A DNA stretch of 47,998 bases from Endozoicomonas sp. Lineage in GTDB: Bacteria; Pseudomonadota; Gammaproteobacteria; Pseudomonadales; Endozoicomonadaceae. Below, piece after piece: positions 35,556 to 44,071 of the stretch; the first letter of the stretch is position 1, and the number at the start of each line of letters is the position of its first letter. The DNA is taken from positions 1-47,998 of the forward strand of contig JAKROC010000004.1 in assembly GCA_024509075.1 (NCBI GenBank), given 5' to 3'. The notes below the pieces were generated by a model that searched no databases, had not been told where the DNA came from, and saw nothing but the letters and a program-made list of their open reading frames with translations. A program made the translations under genes and the position numbers.

Positions 35556-37157
35556 TTACTTCACGTCCGGTGGCGTGGTGAAGGTGTGATAAGGCGCCGG
35601 TGACGGTACGCTCCACTCCAGTCCCTCAGCACCTTCCCAAGGCTTGGCCGGCGCTTTTTCCCCACCCCGGATGCATTTGATGATGATGAACAAAAACAGG
35701 AACTGAGTAGTACCAAACAGGAAGCCACCAATGCTGGAAATTTCGTTGAAGTTGGCAAACTGCAAGGCGTAGTCAGGGATCCGCCGGGGCATACCGGCCA
35801 GCCCGACAAAGTGCATGGGGAAGAACGTCAGGTTCATGCCAATAAACGACATCCAGAAATGCACCTTGGCCAGCGTCTCGTCGTACATATGGCCAGTCCA
35901 TTTGGGCAGCCAGTAATAGGTTGCTGCAAAAATGGCGAAGATGGCGCCGGGCACCAGCACATAGTGAAAGTGGGCCACAACAAAATAGGTGTCGTGATAT
36001 TGAAAGTCAGCAGGTGCGATGGAAAGCATTAACCCGGAAAACCCACCGATGGTAAACAGCACCACAAAAGCAGTGGAGAAGAGCATTGGTGCTTCAAAGG
36101 TCATGGAACCACGGAACATGGTAGTGACCCAGTTAAATACCTTCACACCGGTAGGCACGGCAATCAGCATGGTGGCGTACATGAAGAACAGTTCACCGAT
36201 CAAAGGAATGCCAACGGTAAACATATGGTGCGCCCAGACAATAAACGACAAGAAAGCGATACTGGCGGTGGCATAAACCATAGAGGTATAGCCAAACAGG
36301 TGTTTGCGGGCAAAGGCGGGAATAATGGCAGAGACAATGCCGAAGGAGGGCAGAATCATTATATAGACTTCGGGATGGCCGAAGAACCAGAAGATGTGCT
36401 GGAACAGAACCGGGTCACCGCCACCACCGGCATTGAAGAAACTGGTGCCAAAATGGATATCCATCAACATCATGGTTACTGCGCCAGCTAATACAGGCAT
36501 AACCGCAATAAGCAAGTAAGCGGTAATCAGCCAGGTCCAGACGAACAGCGGCATCTTCATCATGGTCATGCCAGGAGCACGCAGGTTGAGGATGGTCGCA
36601 ATGATGTTGATGGCACCCATGATGGAGGATATCCCCAACATATGGATGGAAAAAATGAAGAAGGTGGTCGATGGTGGGCCGTAATCGGTGGACAGAGGGG
36701 CGTAGAAAGTCCAACCAAAGTTGGGGCCGCCACCTTCCATAAACAGGGTGCTGAGCAGCATTACGGCGGCAAATGGCAGTATCCAGAAACTCCAGTTGTT
36801 CATGCGTGGCATGGCCATGTCTGGCGCACCGATCATCATGGGAATCATCCAGTTGGCCAGACCAACAAAGGCAGGCATCACCGCACCGAACACCATGATC
36901 AGACCGTGCATGGTAGTCATCTGGTTGAAGAAAGCTGGTTCAACAATCTGCAACCCGGGTTGGAACAGTTCGGCGCGGATAATCATGGCCATGGCACCAC
37001 CGGTCAGGAACATGGCAAAGCTGAACCACAAGTACATGGAGCCTATGTCTTTGTGGTTGGTGGTGAGCACCCAGCGCATCAGGCCTTTGGCCGGCCCGTG
37101 GTGATCTTCATGGGCCTTGACGTCGGTGCCCTCGACAGAATCAGTTACTGTGGACAT
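35556..37157 (-). CDS. ctaD: Cytochrome c oxidase subunit I
   Basis: The 533-residue, twelve-helix catalytic subunit with low-spin heme a and the heme a3-CuB centre where oxygen is reduced. Signatures: TTMHGLIMVFG (heme a histidine), FWFFGHPEVYIMILPSFGI (CuB histidine and cross-linked tyrosine), WAHHMFTVG (the two further CuB histidines) and HDTYFVVAHFHYVL near the heme a3 ligands. It belongs to the A-type family. It starts eleven bases after the ctaC stop. Confidence 0.98.
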   Translation of the reverse strand: MSTVTDSVEGTDVKAHEDHHGPAKGLMRWVLTTNHKDIGSMYLWFSFAMFLTGGAMAMIIRAELFQPGLQIVEPAFFNQMTTMHGLIMVFGAVMPAFVGLANWMIPMMIGAPDMAMPRMNNWSFWILPFAAVMLLSTLFMEGGGPNFGWTFYAPLSTDYGPPSTTFFIFSIHMLGISSIMGAINIIATILNLRAPGMTMMKMPLFVWTWLITAYLLIAVMPVLAGAVTMMLMDIHFGTSFFNAGGGGDPVLFQHIFWFFGHPEVYIMILPSFGIVSAIIPAFARKHLFGYTSMVYATASIAFLSFIVWAHHMFTVGIPLIGELFFMYATMLIAVPTGVKVFNWVTTMFRGSMTFEAPMLFSTAFVVLFTIGGFSGLMLSIAPADFQYHDTYFVVAHFHYVLVPGAIFAIFAATYYWLPKWTGHMYDETLAKVHFWMSFIGMNLTFFPMHFVGLAGMPRRIPDYALQFANFNEISSIGGFLFGTTQFLFLFIIIKCIRGGEKAPAKPWEGAEGLEWSVPSPAPYHTFTTPPDVK

Positions 37158-37168
37158 TCATGAGCTCC

Positions 37169-38350
37169 TTACAGGCTCGCCTGTTGGTTATCGGGCATGG
37201 TCTGCTTGGCCGGGTCTTCTTCGTATACGCCAGTTTTCTTGTACTCAACAATCTCTTTGGGGGTGACCATCTCGCCGGTATTGTTGCCCCATGCATTGCG
37301 TTCGTAGGTGATCACAGCGGCAATATCCACTTCACTGAGCTGGCCGGCGAATGACTGCATGGCAGAGCCTTTCTTGCCGTTCATAACGATATCCACGTGG
37401 GCACCCACCTGATTTGCTTCAGTGGCCATGGGGCTGCCTTTGAGAGCCGGGAAGATGGGGGGCATACCCGCACCATTGGGCTGATGGCAGACCGCACAGA
37501 CCTTATTGTAGACCTGCTCACCACGAACCATCAGCTCATCCATGCTCCACACTTTGTCGGTCAACTCGCGCTCTCTGGATGCCTGTTCTTTTTTGTCTTG
37601 CAGCCATTGCTCAAACTCTTCCTCAGACCTGGCTTCAACAACGATGGGCATATAAGCATGGTTCTTGCCGCACAGCTCGGCGCACTGGCCACGATAGGTG
37701 CCCGGAGTGTCAATGTTAGTCCAGGCTTCGTTGATAAAACCCGGGATGGCATCACGCTTGACTGCCAGGGCCGGCACCCACCATGAGTGAATAACGTCAG
37801 CGGCCGTGACCAGGAAACGTACCTTTTTACCCACTGGCAGCACCAGCGGTTCATCCACTTCCAGGAGGTAGTTGGGGTTTTTATTGCGGACGTTTTGAAT
37901 CTGTTCGGTGGGTGTACTCAAATTACTGAAAAATGAAACGTCTTCGCCCAGGTACTCGTATTGCCACTTCCATTGGTAACCAGTGATCTTGATATCTACA
38001 TCAGCTTCGTCAGTATTGTAGATGTCCACCAGTGTCTTGGTAGCAGGAATAGCCATTAGTACCAGAATCAAGAAGGGAATGGATGTCCAGACAATTTCCA
38101 CTAAAGTGCTCTCATGGAATTGCTGAGCGACTGCACCCTTCGATTTGCGGTGTTTGTAGATGGAATAAAACATGACGCTGAAAACAATCAGGCCAATAAC
38201 GGCGCAGATTGTCATGATGGTCATGTGGAGACCGTAGATATTACGACTGACAGCCGTAACTCCTTCAGTCATATTGACTTCCCACGCAGCGTGGCCACTG
38301 CCCGCTACAACCAGCCCCGCAAGAAGAGAGAGAGATTTTGCCTGCTGCAT
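37169..38350 (-). CDS. ctaC: Cytochrome c oxidase subunit II with fused cytochrome c domain
   Basis: 393 residues from ATG 38350 (AAGGGA upstream); the longer open frame to 38491 would place extra residues before a proper signal peptide (MQQAKSLSLLAGLVVAGSGHA). Two membrane helices follow, then the cupredoxin domain with the CuA ligands in CAELCGKNHAYM near residues 220-232. The C-terminal extension from about residue 270 carries a heme c site, CAVCH near 283-287, with a downstream methionine-bearing loop. So this is a caa3-type subunit II that carries its own electron-entry heme. It is the first gene of the oxidase operon. Confidence 0.96.
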   Translation of the reverse strand: MQQAKSLSLLAGLVVAGSGHAAWEVNMTEGVTAVSRNIYGLHMTIMTICAVIGLIVFSVMFYSIYKHRKSKGAVAQQFHESTLVEIVWTSIPFLILVLMAIPATKTLVDIYNTDEADVDIKITGYQWKWQYEYLGEDVSFFSNLSTPTEQIQNVRNKNPNYLLEVDEPLVLPVGKKVRFLVTAADVIHSWWVPALAVKRDAIPGFINEAWTNIDTPGTYRGQCAELCGKNHAYMPIVVEARSEEEFEQWLQDKKEQASRERELTDKVWSMDELMVRGEQVYNKVCAVCHQPNGAGMPPIFPALKGSPMATEANQVGAHVDIVMNGKKGSAMQSFAGQLSEVDIAAVITYERNAWGNNTGEMVTPKEIVEYKKTGVYEEDPAKQTMPDNQQASL

Positions 38351-39066
38351 CACTATTCCCTTACATCCCCAAGTTTTCCGCTGACCAGAGCGGAGACTTC
38401 TTATTATCATTGTGCAGACTTGCTGTGCTGCTTTAATACTCAGAGGTATGATTGACAACAGAGCCACGAAACCAGTGGCTACAAGCTTCATAACGACGAC
38501 CCGCTCACCGGACTGGCAAGCTTACCAACGCTCATCATCCTTCTCCCCCTGCATGAAACCGGTTTGCCAAGTTTACGGAGCAAAACACTGCACGGATTCA
38601 TTGGGTAGAAGTGATTTTTATTGTCTGGCCTGAAAAACCCCACCACGTCTAATCAAGAGCAGATATGCAATCGAGACCAATTCACCCTTACCCTGCGCAC
38701 AGCTGCAAATCAAACACCTCCGGCCAAATACAACTTCTGGCAAATTACCCCGAGCGGAACACACCTTGTCTGACAATAATCGTCACCAGAGTATAGTTCC
38801 ACCAAACCATTAAACAACACGATGCACAAAAATGGACATGCCGGTTACAAACAGCCCTGCCAGTTTGAATCAACTCAGGCAATCAACAGAAAATCACCAG
38901 AACTACCTGATCGCCCAGTTTCATATCTGACAGAGATCTACGTATTTACCAGGGCATCTTTTTATTCCATCTTGTTTTATCAAAAGAACTATGGTTTTAA
39001 TAATTTATCGGACGATCATCGTCAGTATTTACAGCGCTGATGGTATTCAGCAAACCGGGGGAAACT
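38351..39066. promoter_or_regulatory. Divergent control region between ctaC and the next gene
   Basis: 716 bases. For the rightward gene two promoter candidates stand out: CTGACA-16-TATAGT (38770-38797) and TTGTTT-18-TTTAAT (38972-39001). A small palindrome (gacgatcatcgtc, 39010-39022) sits just after the second start and could be an operator. A 72-codon open frame (38822-39040) ends by overlapping an ATG at 39040, but its sequence looks random. I could not fix the ctaC promoter. Confidence 0.4.
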
Positions 39067-39690
39067 ATGGACGTTGAGATAATCCGCAAATTAATCCGCG
39101 ACGCCAATGATTTAGAACAAAAGAACCATTATCTGCAAAAACTGATTGATACCCGGCCGTTACATTTTGCTATTACCCTTCCTGAGCATGGCGCTTCTGA
39201 AACTCTGCTGACTTTTGCTTCAGGCTACATCGCCAGTGTTCCTGATGTTATGGCAGCTCTCAGTGAAGTGTCCCGCACTGTTGGAATAGCCGACTTTGTG
39301 GATTCTCTGCTGAGCATTGCGGCAGAAAATTTTATCATTGACCAGCCCGGACTTGACCAGTTGCTTGATAAAGCCTACTTCACCCATCGACTGATCGAGG
39401 AAACCGCTGAGGTTTTTTCGGGCAAAATCGGTTCACCGCTGATTCCCCTGAACATGACTCAAGCCAACCTGATCGTTCACACCATTCTTGGTGAGGAATT
39501 TGCCAATCAGCTCGACAGTGCTGTTGACAACATGGTCAGTCAACTGATCCGTTCCCAGCCGATAAGCCACGAGCAGATACACGCAACCATTAATGCTTCT
39601 GACGTGCAACGATGGGAGAAAATCTGGTCAGAGTTGAACGGCGTGGCCAAAAACCTTGGCATCGAGATTAAGAACACGTCAGCAGCCTGA
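39067..39690 (+). CDS. Conserved-looking hypothetical protein
   Basis: 207 residues from ATG 39067, with a G-rich site (GGGGGA) about six bases upstream; an in-frame ATG at 39040 is the alternative. The protein is soluble, acidic and largely helical, without signal peptide, membrane segments or a motif I recognise (start MDVEIIRKLIRDANDLEQKN, end KNLGIEIKNTSAA). Codon use looks like that of its neighbours, and the open frame is clean, so I consider it real. It converges on yheV with ten bases between. Function not assigned. Confidence 0.7.
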   Translation: MDVEIIRKLIRDANDLEQKNHYLQKLIDTRPLHFAITLPEHGASETLLTFASGYIASVPDVMAALSEVSRTVGIADFVDSLLSIAAENFIIDQPGLDQLLDKAYFTHRLIEETAEVFSGKIGSPLIPLNMTQANLIVHTILGEEFANQLDSAVDNMVSQLIRSQPISHEQIHATINASDVQRWEKIWSELNGVAKNLGIEIKNTSAA

Positions 39691-39700
39691 TTGGCCGATT

Positions 39701-39949
39701 TCAATGCTGATCAGTGATATCGACAAACCGGATCACATCGGTGTTCTTTTCCAGTACGCTCTCTTCCCTGGCGATCCGTGCTTCAGGCAGATCGCCTTCC
39801 AGCCGTAAATCATCTTCCATGGCGTCGGTAAAACCACAGTCAACACATTCACGGTAATCCCGCTGTGTCTCACTGCGAAATATGCGAATGGAATCCATGG
39901 TCCCGCAGGCAGGGCAGACAGCTCCGGCAATAAAGCGTTTGTTTTTCAT
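39701..39949 (-). CDS. yheV: YheV-family zinc-ribbon protein
   Basis: 82 residues from ATG 39949. Two CxxC knuckles, C12/C15 (VCPACG) and C35/C38 (CVDCGF), make a small zinc ribbon, followed by an acidic tail. The family (DUF2387) has no known function. It lies 100 bases after prlC on the same strand; prlC with a YheV-type neighbour is a recurring arrangement in this group of bacteria. The open frame goes on to 40021 but only adds unrelated sequence. Confidence 0.85.
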   Translation of the reverse strand: MKNKRFIAGAVCPACGTMDSIRIFRSETQRDYRECVDCGFTDAMEDDLRLEGDLPEARIAREESVLEKNTDVIRFVDITDQH

Positions 39950-40049
39950 GATCGGGCTCTGAATGGTTGGTAACGTTATACGGTTATCGTGCCCTTTCCA
40001 GATAAAACCCGAACCAAACAATCGCAGTGACTGTTTGGCCCGCGCTCAC

Positions 40050-42077
40050 TCAGCAGATACCGCAATGGCGCAACAGAGCGTCTATCTGCGGTTCTCTGCC
40101 ACGGAAATTGACGAACAGTTCCATGGGCTCGGCAGAACCCCCTTTTTCCAGAATTTCATGCAAGAAAGACTCACCAGTTTCCCGATTGAAAATGCCTTCC
40201 TCCTCAAAGCGCGAGAAAGCGTCCGCAGAGAGCACTTCAGCCCACTTGTAGCTGTAGTAGCCGGCAGCATAACTACCAGCAAAAATATGGCTGAAGCTGT
40301 TCTGGAAACGGTTGAAAGCAGGTGGAATCACCACCGAAACCTGTTGGCGCACTTTATCAAGAACGGCCTGTACGTCCGTATCTGGTCGATACTCTTTGTG
40401 CAGTGTGAAATCAAACAGGGAGAACTCCAACTGGCGCACCATGGTCATGGCAGACTGGAAGTTTTTTGCCGCCAGCAGTTTGTCCAGCATGGCCTCGGGC
40501 AACGGCTCACCAGTCTCAAAATGGCCAGATATAATGGCCAGCCCCTCTTTTTCCCAACACCAGTTCTCCATAAACTGACTGGGCAATTCCACCGCATCCC
40601 AGGCCACGCCACTGATGCCAGAAACAGCGGCATAGTTCACCTGAGTCAGCATATGGTGCAACCCGTGGCCAAACTCATGGAACAGTGTCAGCACCTCATC
40701 GTGGGTGAGCAGGGCAGGCTTATCACCCACAGGAGGGGTGAAGTTGCAGGTCAGGTAAGCCACCGGCAGTTGCAGCTCACCGTCTTTCAGCCAGCGTGAG
40801 CGGCACACATCCATCCAGGCGCCACCGCGCTTGTGCTCTCTGGCGAACAGATCGAGGTAGAAGCGGCCAATCACCTCACCCTTGCGAGTGATGTTAAAAA
40901 AACGCACATCTTTGTGCCAGGTATCGAACTTCGCTACCGTCTCAAATTCAACACCGAACAACCGGTTGACCACGGCAAACATGCCAGCAATGGCTTTCTC
41001 TGCCGGGAACCATGGACGCAACTCCTCTTGCGAAATGGTATAGCGCTGCTGGCGCAGTTTTTCGCCGTAGTAGCCGATGTCCCACGCTTCCAGTTCCGTT
41101 ACGCCGTACTTTTCCAGGGCAAAGGCCTTTAATTCGGCCAGCTCCTTCTCAGCCTGTGGCTTACTTTTTTGTGCCAGGTCTTGCAGGAAGGTCATGACAC
41201 TTTCGGGAGAGTCAGCCATCTTTCTGGCCAGAGAGTATTCGGCATAGTTGGCAAAGCCCAGCAATTCGGCCAACTCCTGACGGTACTTGAGAATCTGGCG
41301 GATGTTTTCACTGTTATCAAACTCCCCGGTGTCAGGGCCCTGATCAGAGGCGCGGGTGGCAAAGACGGTGTATAGCTCCTTGCGCAAGTCTCTGTTGTCA
41401 CAATAGGTCATCACCGGGAAATAGCTTGGGAAATCAAGGTTCAACAGCCAGCCCTCCTGCTCCTTGGCAGCAGCCAGCTGTTTTGCACCGGCCAGGGCTG
41501 ACTCGGGTAAGCCAGCCAGTTCTGCCTCATCGGTGATCAGTTTGGTCCAGGCCATGGTGGCATCGAGGACGTTATCGGAGAACCTGCTGGTCAGTTCAGA
41601 GAGCTGTTTTTTAATCTCGCCGAAGCGGGCTTTTTTCTCGTCGTCCAGAGCTACGCCGGCCAGACGGAAGTCCCTGAGTGTGTCGTTAATGACTTTTTGC
41701 TGAGCGCTGTCCAGTCTATGAAACGCTGCCGAGTCTGCCAGCGACTGATAGGCCTCAAACAACTGACGATTCTGGCCAAGACGGGTGGAATACTCAGACA
41801 ACAGGGGCAGGCAGCCATTGTAGGCGGTTCGCAAAGCATCGCTGTTAACCACGGCGTTCATATGTCCCACCGGGGACCAGGCTTGGCTCAGGCGGTCGTC
41901 CAGAGCATCCAGAGGCTCCTGCAATGATGCCCAGTCCGTACCTTTACCTGAGTCCAGCAGTGCAGCAACGGCCTTTTCGTTATCACCAATAATGGCCTCG
42001 ACAGCGGGCTTGATGTGCTCCGGCAAAATGCGTGAAAAAGGGGGAAGTTCGTGGGACTCAAGGAGCGGATTGTTCAT
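40050..42077 (-). CDS. prlC: Oligopeptidase A (M3 metallopeptidase)
   Basis: A 675-residue cytoplasmic zinc peptidase (E. coli OpdA 680) that degrades short peptides, including cleaved signal peptides. The zinc site HEFGH lies near residue 468-472 in TLFHEFGHGLHHML, and the third ligand glutamate lies downstream in the MENWCWE segment. The start MNNPLLESHELPPFSRI is family-typical. It is divergent from the gamma-carbonic-anhydrase-like gene, with yheV following. Confidence 0.96.
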   Translation of the reverse strand: MNNPLLESHELPPFSRILPEHIKPAVEAIIGDNEKAVAALLDSGKGTDWASLQEPLDALDDRLSQAWSPVGHMNAVVNSDALRTAYNGCLPLLSEYSTRLGQNRQLFEAYQSLADSAAFHRLDSAQQKVINDTLRDFRLAGVALDDEKKARFGEIKKQLSELTSRFSDNVLDATMAWTKLITDEAELAGLPESALAGAKQLAAAKEQEGWLLNLDFPSYFPVMTYCDNRDLRKELYTVFATRASDQGPDTGEFDNSENIRQILKYRQELAELLGFANYAEYSLARKMADSPESVMTFLQDLAQKSKPQAEKELAELKAFALEKYGVTELEAWDIGYYGEKLRQQRYTISQEELRPWFPAEKAIAGMFAVVNRLFGVEFETVAKFDTWHKDVRFFNITRKGEVIGRFYLDLFAREHKRGGAWMDVCRSRWLKDGELQLPVAYLTCNFTPPVGDKPALLTHDEVLTLFHEFGHGLHHMLTQVNYAAVSGISGVAWDAVELPSQFMENWCWEKEGLAIISGHFETGEPLPEAMLDKLLAAKNFQSAMTMVRQLEFSLFDFTLHKEYRPDTDVQAVLDKVRQQVSVVIPPAFNRFQNSFSHIFAGSYAAGYYSYKWAEVLSADAFSRFEEEGIFNRETGESFLHEILEKGGSAEPMELFVNFRGREPQIDALLRHCGIC

Positions 42078-42179
42078 AAGACGGCTCTCTGCGTAGTGGT
42101 TATTATTGGTCGTAGATGGGTCCTGCCCAACAGGAAATCAAGCAACTTATCGCAATTACTTCTCAATGAGGGTTACTGC

Positions 42180-42761
42180 ATGAACAGAGCCATTGGCAGC
42201 TTCAACAATAACATGCCAGTTCTGGGCACAAGGGTCTACATCCACGACAGCGCTGTGGTTATTGGCAATGTCATCATTGGGGATGACAGCTCGGTGTGGC
42301 CGACTGCGGTTATTCGGGGGGATATGAACACCATTCGCGTTGGCACCAGAACCAGCATTCAGGATGGTGCCGTGCTGCACATTACCCATGCCAGTGACTA
42401 CAACCCGGGCGGTTATGCCTTGACCATCGGCAACGACGTAACCGTCGGGCACAGGGCGGTTTTGCATGGTTGTACCATCGGCAATCGTTGCCTGATTGGG
42501 ATCGGTGCCACCATTCTCGACGGCTCAGTCCTCGATGAGGAAATCATTATTGCGGCAGGATCTTTGGTTCCTCCGGGCAAGCGTCTGGAGAGCGGTTTTT
42601 TATACAAAGGGAGTCCTGCCACCAAAGCTCGGGCACTTAGCGACAAAGAGCGTCGGTTCTTCACCTACACGGCTCAAAATTACGTCAAACTGAAGGATCA
42701 ATATTTATTGGAGGTTGAGCAGGATTTGCCTCACCTTGCGGGCAAGGGCAAAGAATTGTGA
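42180..42761 (+). CDS. Gamma-carbonic-anhydrase-like protein (YrdA family)
   Basis: 193 residues from ATG 42180, with GAGGG seven bases upstream. It is a left-handed beta-helix of hexapeptide repeats (many VIIGDD / VTVGH-type turns). Histidines in the zinc positions of gamma-class enzymes are present: H67 or H70 in LHITH, then H91 and H96 in GHRAVLHGC. Start MNRAIGSFNNNMPVLG and FLYKGSPATKARAL near the end are typical of YrdA. Whether it has carbonic anhydrase activity is open, as for E. coli YrdA. The gene is divergent from prlC, as in Pseudomonas relatives. Confidence 0.9.
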   Translation: MNRAIGSFNNNMPVLGTRVYIHDSAVVIGNVIIGDDSSVWPTAVIRGDMNTIRVGTRTSIQDGAVLHITHASDYNPGGYALTIGNDVTVGHRAVLHGCTIGNRCLIGIGATILDGSVLDEEIIIAAGSLVPPGKRLESGFLYKGSPATKARALSDKERRFFTYTAQNYVKLKDQYLLEVEQDLPHLAGKGKEL

Positions 42762-42876
42762 GCCTTGCGACCATGGTCTTAAAGACGACAACAGTGTTTT
42801 AAAACTACTCTGAAAGAAGATTTTACGGGAGCACCATTGCTCTCAACGTAACACCTACTTGACGAGAGGTCAGCAC

Positions 42877-43098
42877 ATGTCAGATCGAGTTACCATCACC
42901 GACAAAATTGATCCCATCGCCATCCAGGCAAAAATTGCTGAAGAAACCGCCAAATCTAATGCGGTTCAACAAGCAGAGAAGCGTGCTGACCTGTATCACA
43001 CAGAACTGGCCATTGAAGAACAACTTCAAGGTAATGCTAATGGCCTGACTAACGTACAAAGACTGGCCGCCATAATGGCCAGGAATCTGATTATCTGA
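42877..43098 (+). CDS. Small hypothetical protein
   Basis: 73 residues from ATG 42877, with GAGAGG seven bases upstream. The product is charged and helical (AKIAEETAKSNAVQQAEKRA), without cysteines, signal peptide or membrane segment. A coiled-coil dimer is conceivable. The good ribosome binding site and separate spacing between two known genes support it being real. No family recognised. Confidence 0.6.
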   Translation: MSDRVTITDKIDPIAIQAKIAEETAKSNAVQQAEKRADLYHTELAIEEQLQGNANGLTNVQRLAAIMARNLII

Positions 43099-43188
43099 TT
43101 TCCTGCCAAGTCTCTGGCCAATTCCTTTCCGGTCTCTGGCCAGTGTGTTATAAGCCTCACAAATCCCACTGGGGCTGGCTTAAACAAC

Positions 43189-43779
43189 ATGGAAATCTAC
43201 TCAACATTTATTTTGCTGTTCCTGATCATGGACCCACTGGGCAACCTGCCGGTGTTTATGTCCATTCTCAAAGGTGTGCCTGAAGAGCGGCGAAACAAGG
43301 TCCTGATCAGGGAGCTGATAATCTCCCTGGTAATTCTGTTTATTTTCCAGTTTTGCGGCAAATACCTACTGCTATCGCTGCATCTTAAACAGGAGTCGGT
43401 GAGTATTGCTGGCGCTATTATCCTGTTTATCATCGCCATTCGCATGATCTTCCCCTCCGGTACTGGCGGTGGCATTATGGGCACCACTCCGGACGGTGAG
43501 CCGTTCATTGTCCCGTTAGCCATCCCGTTGATCGCCGGTCCATCAATCCTGGCGACACTGATCCTGCAATCCAGTCAGCACCCGGGCAATCAGCTGGAGC
43601 TGTCCATGGCAGTATTTTTTGCCTGGGCCCTGAGCGCAGCGATTTTGATGATGTCTGGCAAGATTATGAAGCTATTGGGCGGGCGGGGGATTTTTGCCAT
43701 TGAGCGGCTGATGGGGATGATCCTGGTCATGCTCTCAGTGCAGATGTTTATGCAGGGCATTGCCCTTTACCAAGTGTAG
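43189..43779 (+). CDS. MarC-family inner-membrane protein (YhgN-like)
   Basis: A 196-residue protein with six hydrophobic helices. Family marks are LFLIMDPLGNLPVFMSIL near the start, SVSIAGAIILFIIAIRMIFP and FIVPLAIPLIAGPSILATLIL in the middle. The family resembles neutral amino acid or multidrug exporters in fold, but no substrate is established. The best match is to the YhgN branch. It ends about 290 bases before the converging mnmG stop, with repeat copy B between. Confidence 0.9.
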   Translation: MEIYSTFILLFLIMDPLGNLPVFMSILKGVPEERRNKVLIRELIISLVILFIFQFCGKYLLLSLHLKQESVSIAGAIILFIIAIRMIFPSGTGGGIMGTTPDGEPFIVPLAIPLIAGPSILATLILQSSQHPGNQLELSMAVFFAWALSAAILMMSGKIMKLLGGRGIFAIERLMGMILVMLSVQMFMQGIALYQV

Positions 43780-43926
43780 CGAGCGCAACATTGTAAATCA
43801 GATAGGGCAGGGCGATTAACCACGGCCTTGCCACAGAACTGAATCATGGGATGCCCTCAACATCCCGGTAAAACAATAAAAATCTCTGTTGATCCTGCAC
43901 CGCCTGATCTCAGAAACCGCGTGTAA

Positions 43927-44033
43927 AATCTACTTTATTGGCTGCATTCGCTCACCCCGGTCACGTAGTATTCCTACGCTTCCGGGGCTTCGCTCAATTG
44001 CTGCCGCGGAACAACATGAAATCCTAGGTATAT
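43927..44033. repeat. Dispersed palindromic repeat, copy B
   Basis: A second copy of the element at 20591-20734, about 107 bases. It shares attggctgcattcgctcacc and ccggtcac, then ggcttcgctcaattgctgcc and atgaaatcctaggtata. It lacks about 16 central bases and the left TATACCC end. The central hairpin cgtag / ctacg differs from copy A by a compensating base pair. It sits between converging marC-type and mnmG genes. Confidence 0.75.
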
Positions 44034-44071
44034 GCAGGGCGCGACAATTCCAGTCGCGCCGTGTTTTTGCC

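Noticed and set aside
38822..39040. 72-codon open frame before the 39067 gene
   Set aside because: No ribosome binding site and random-looking sequence; kept only as a possible leader in the findings.
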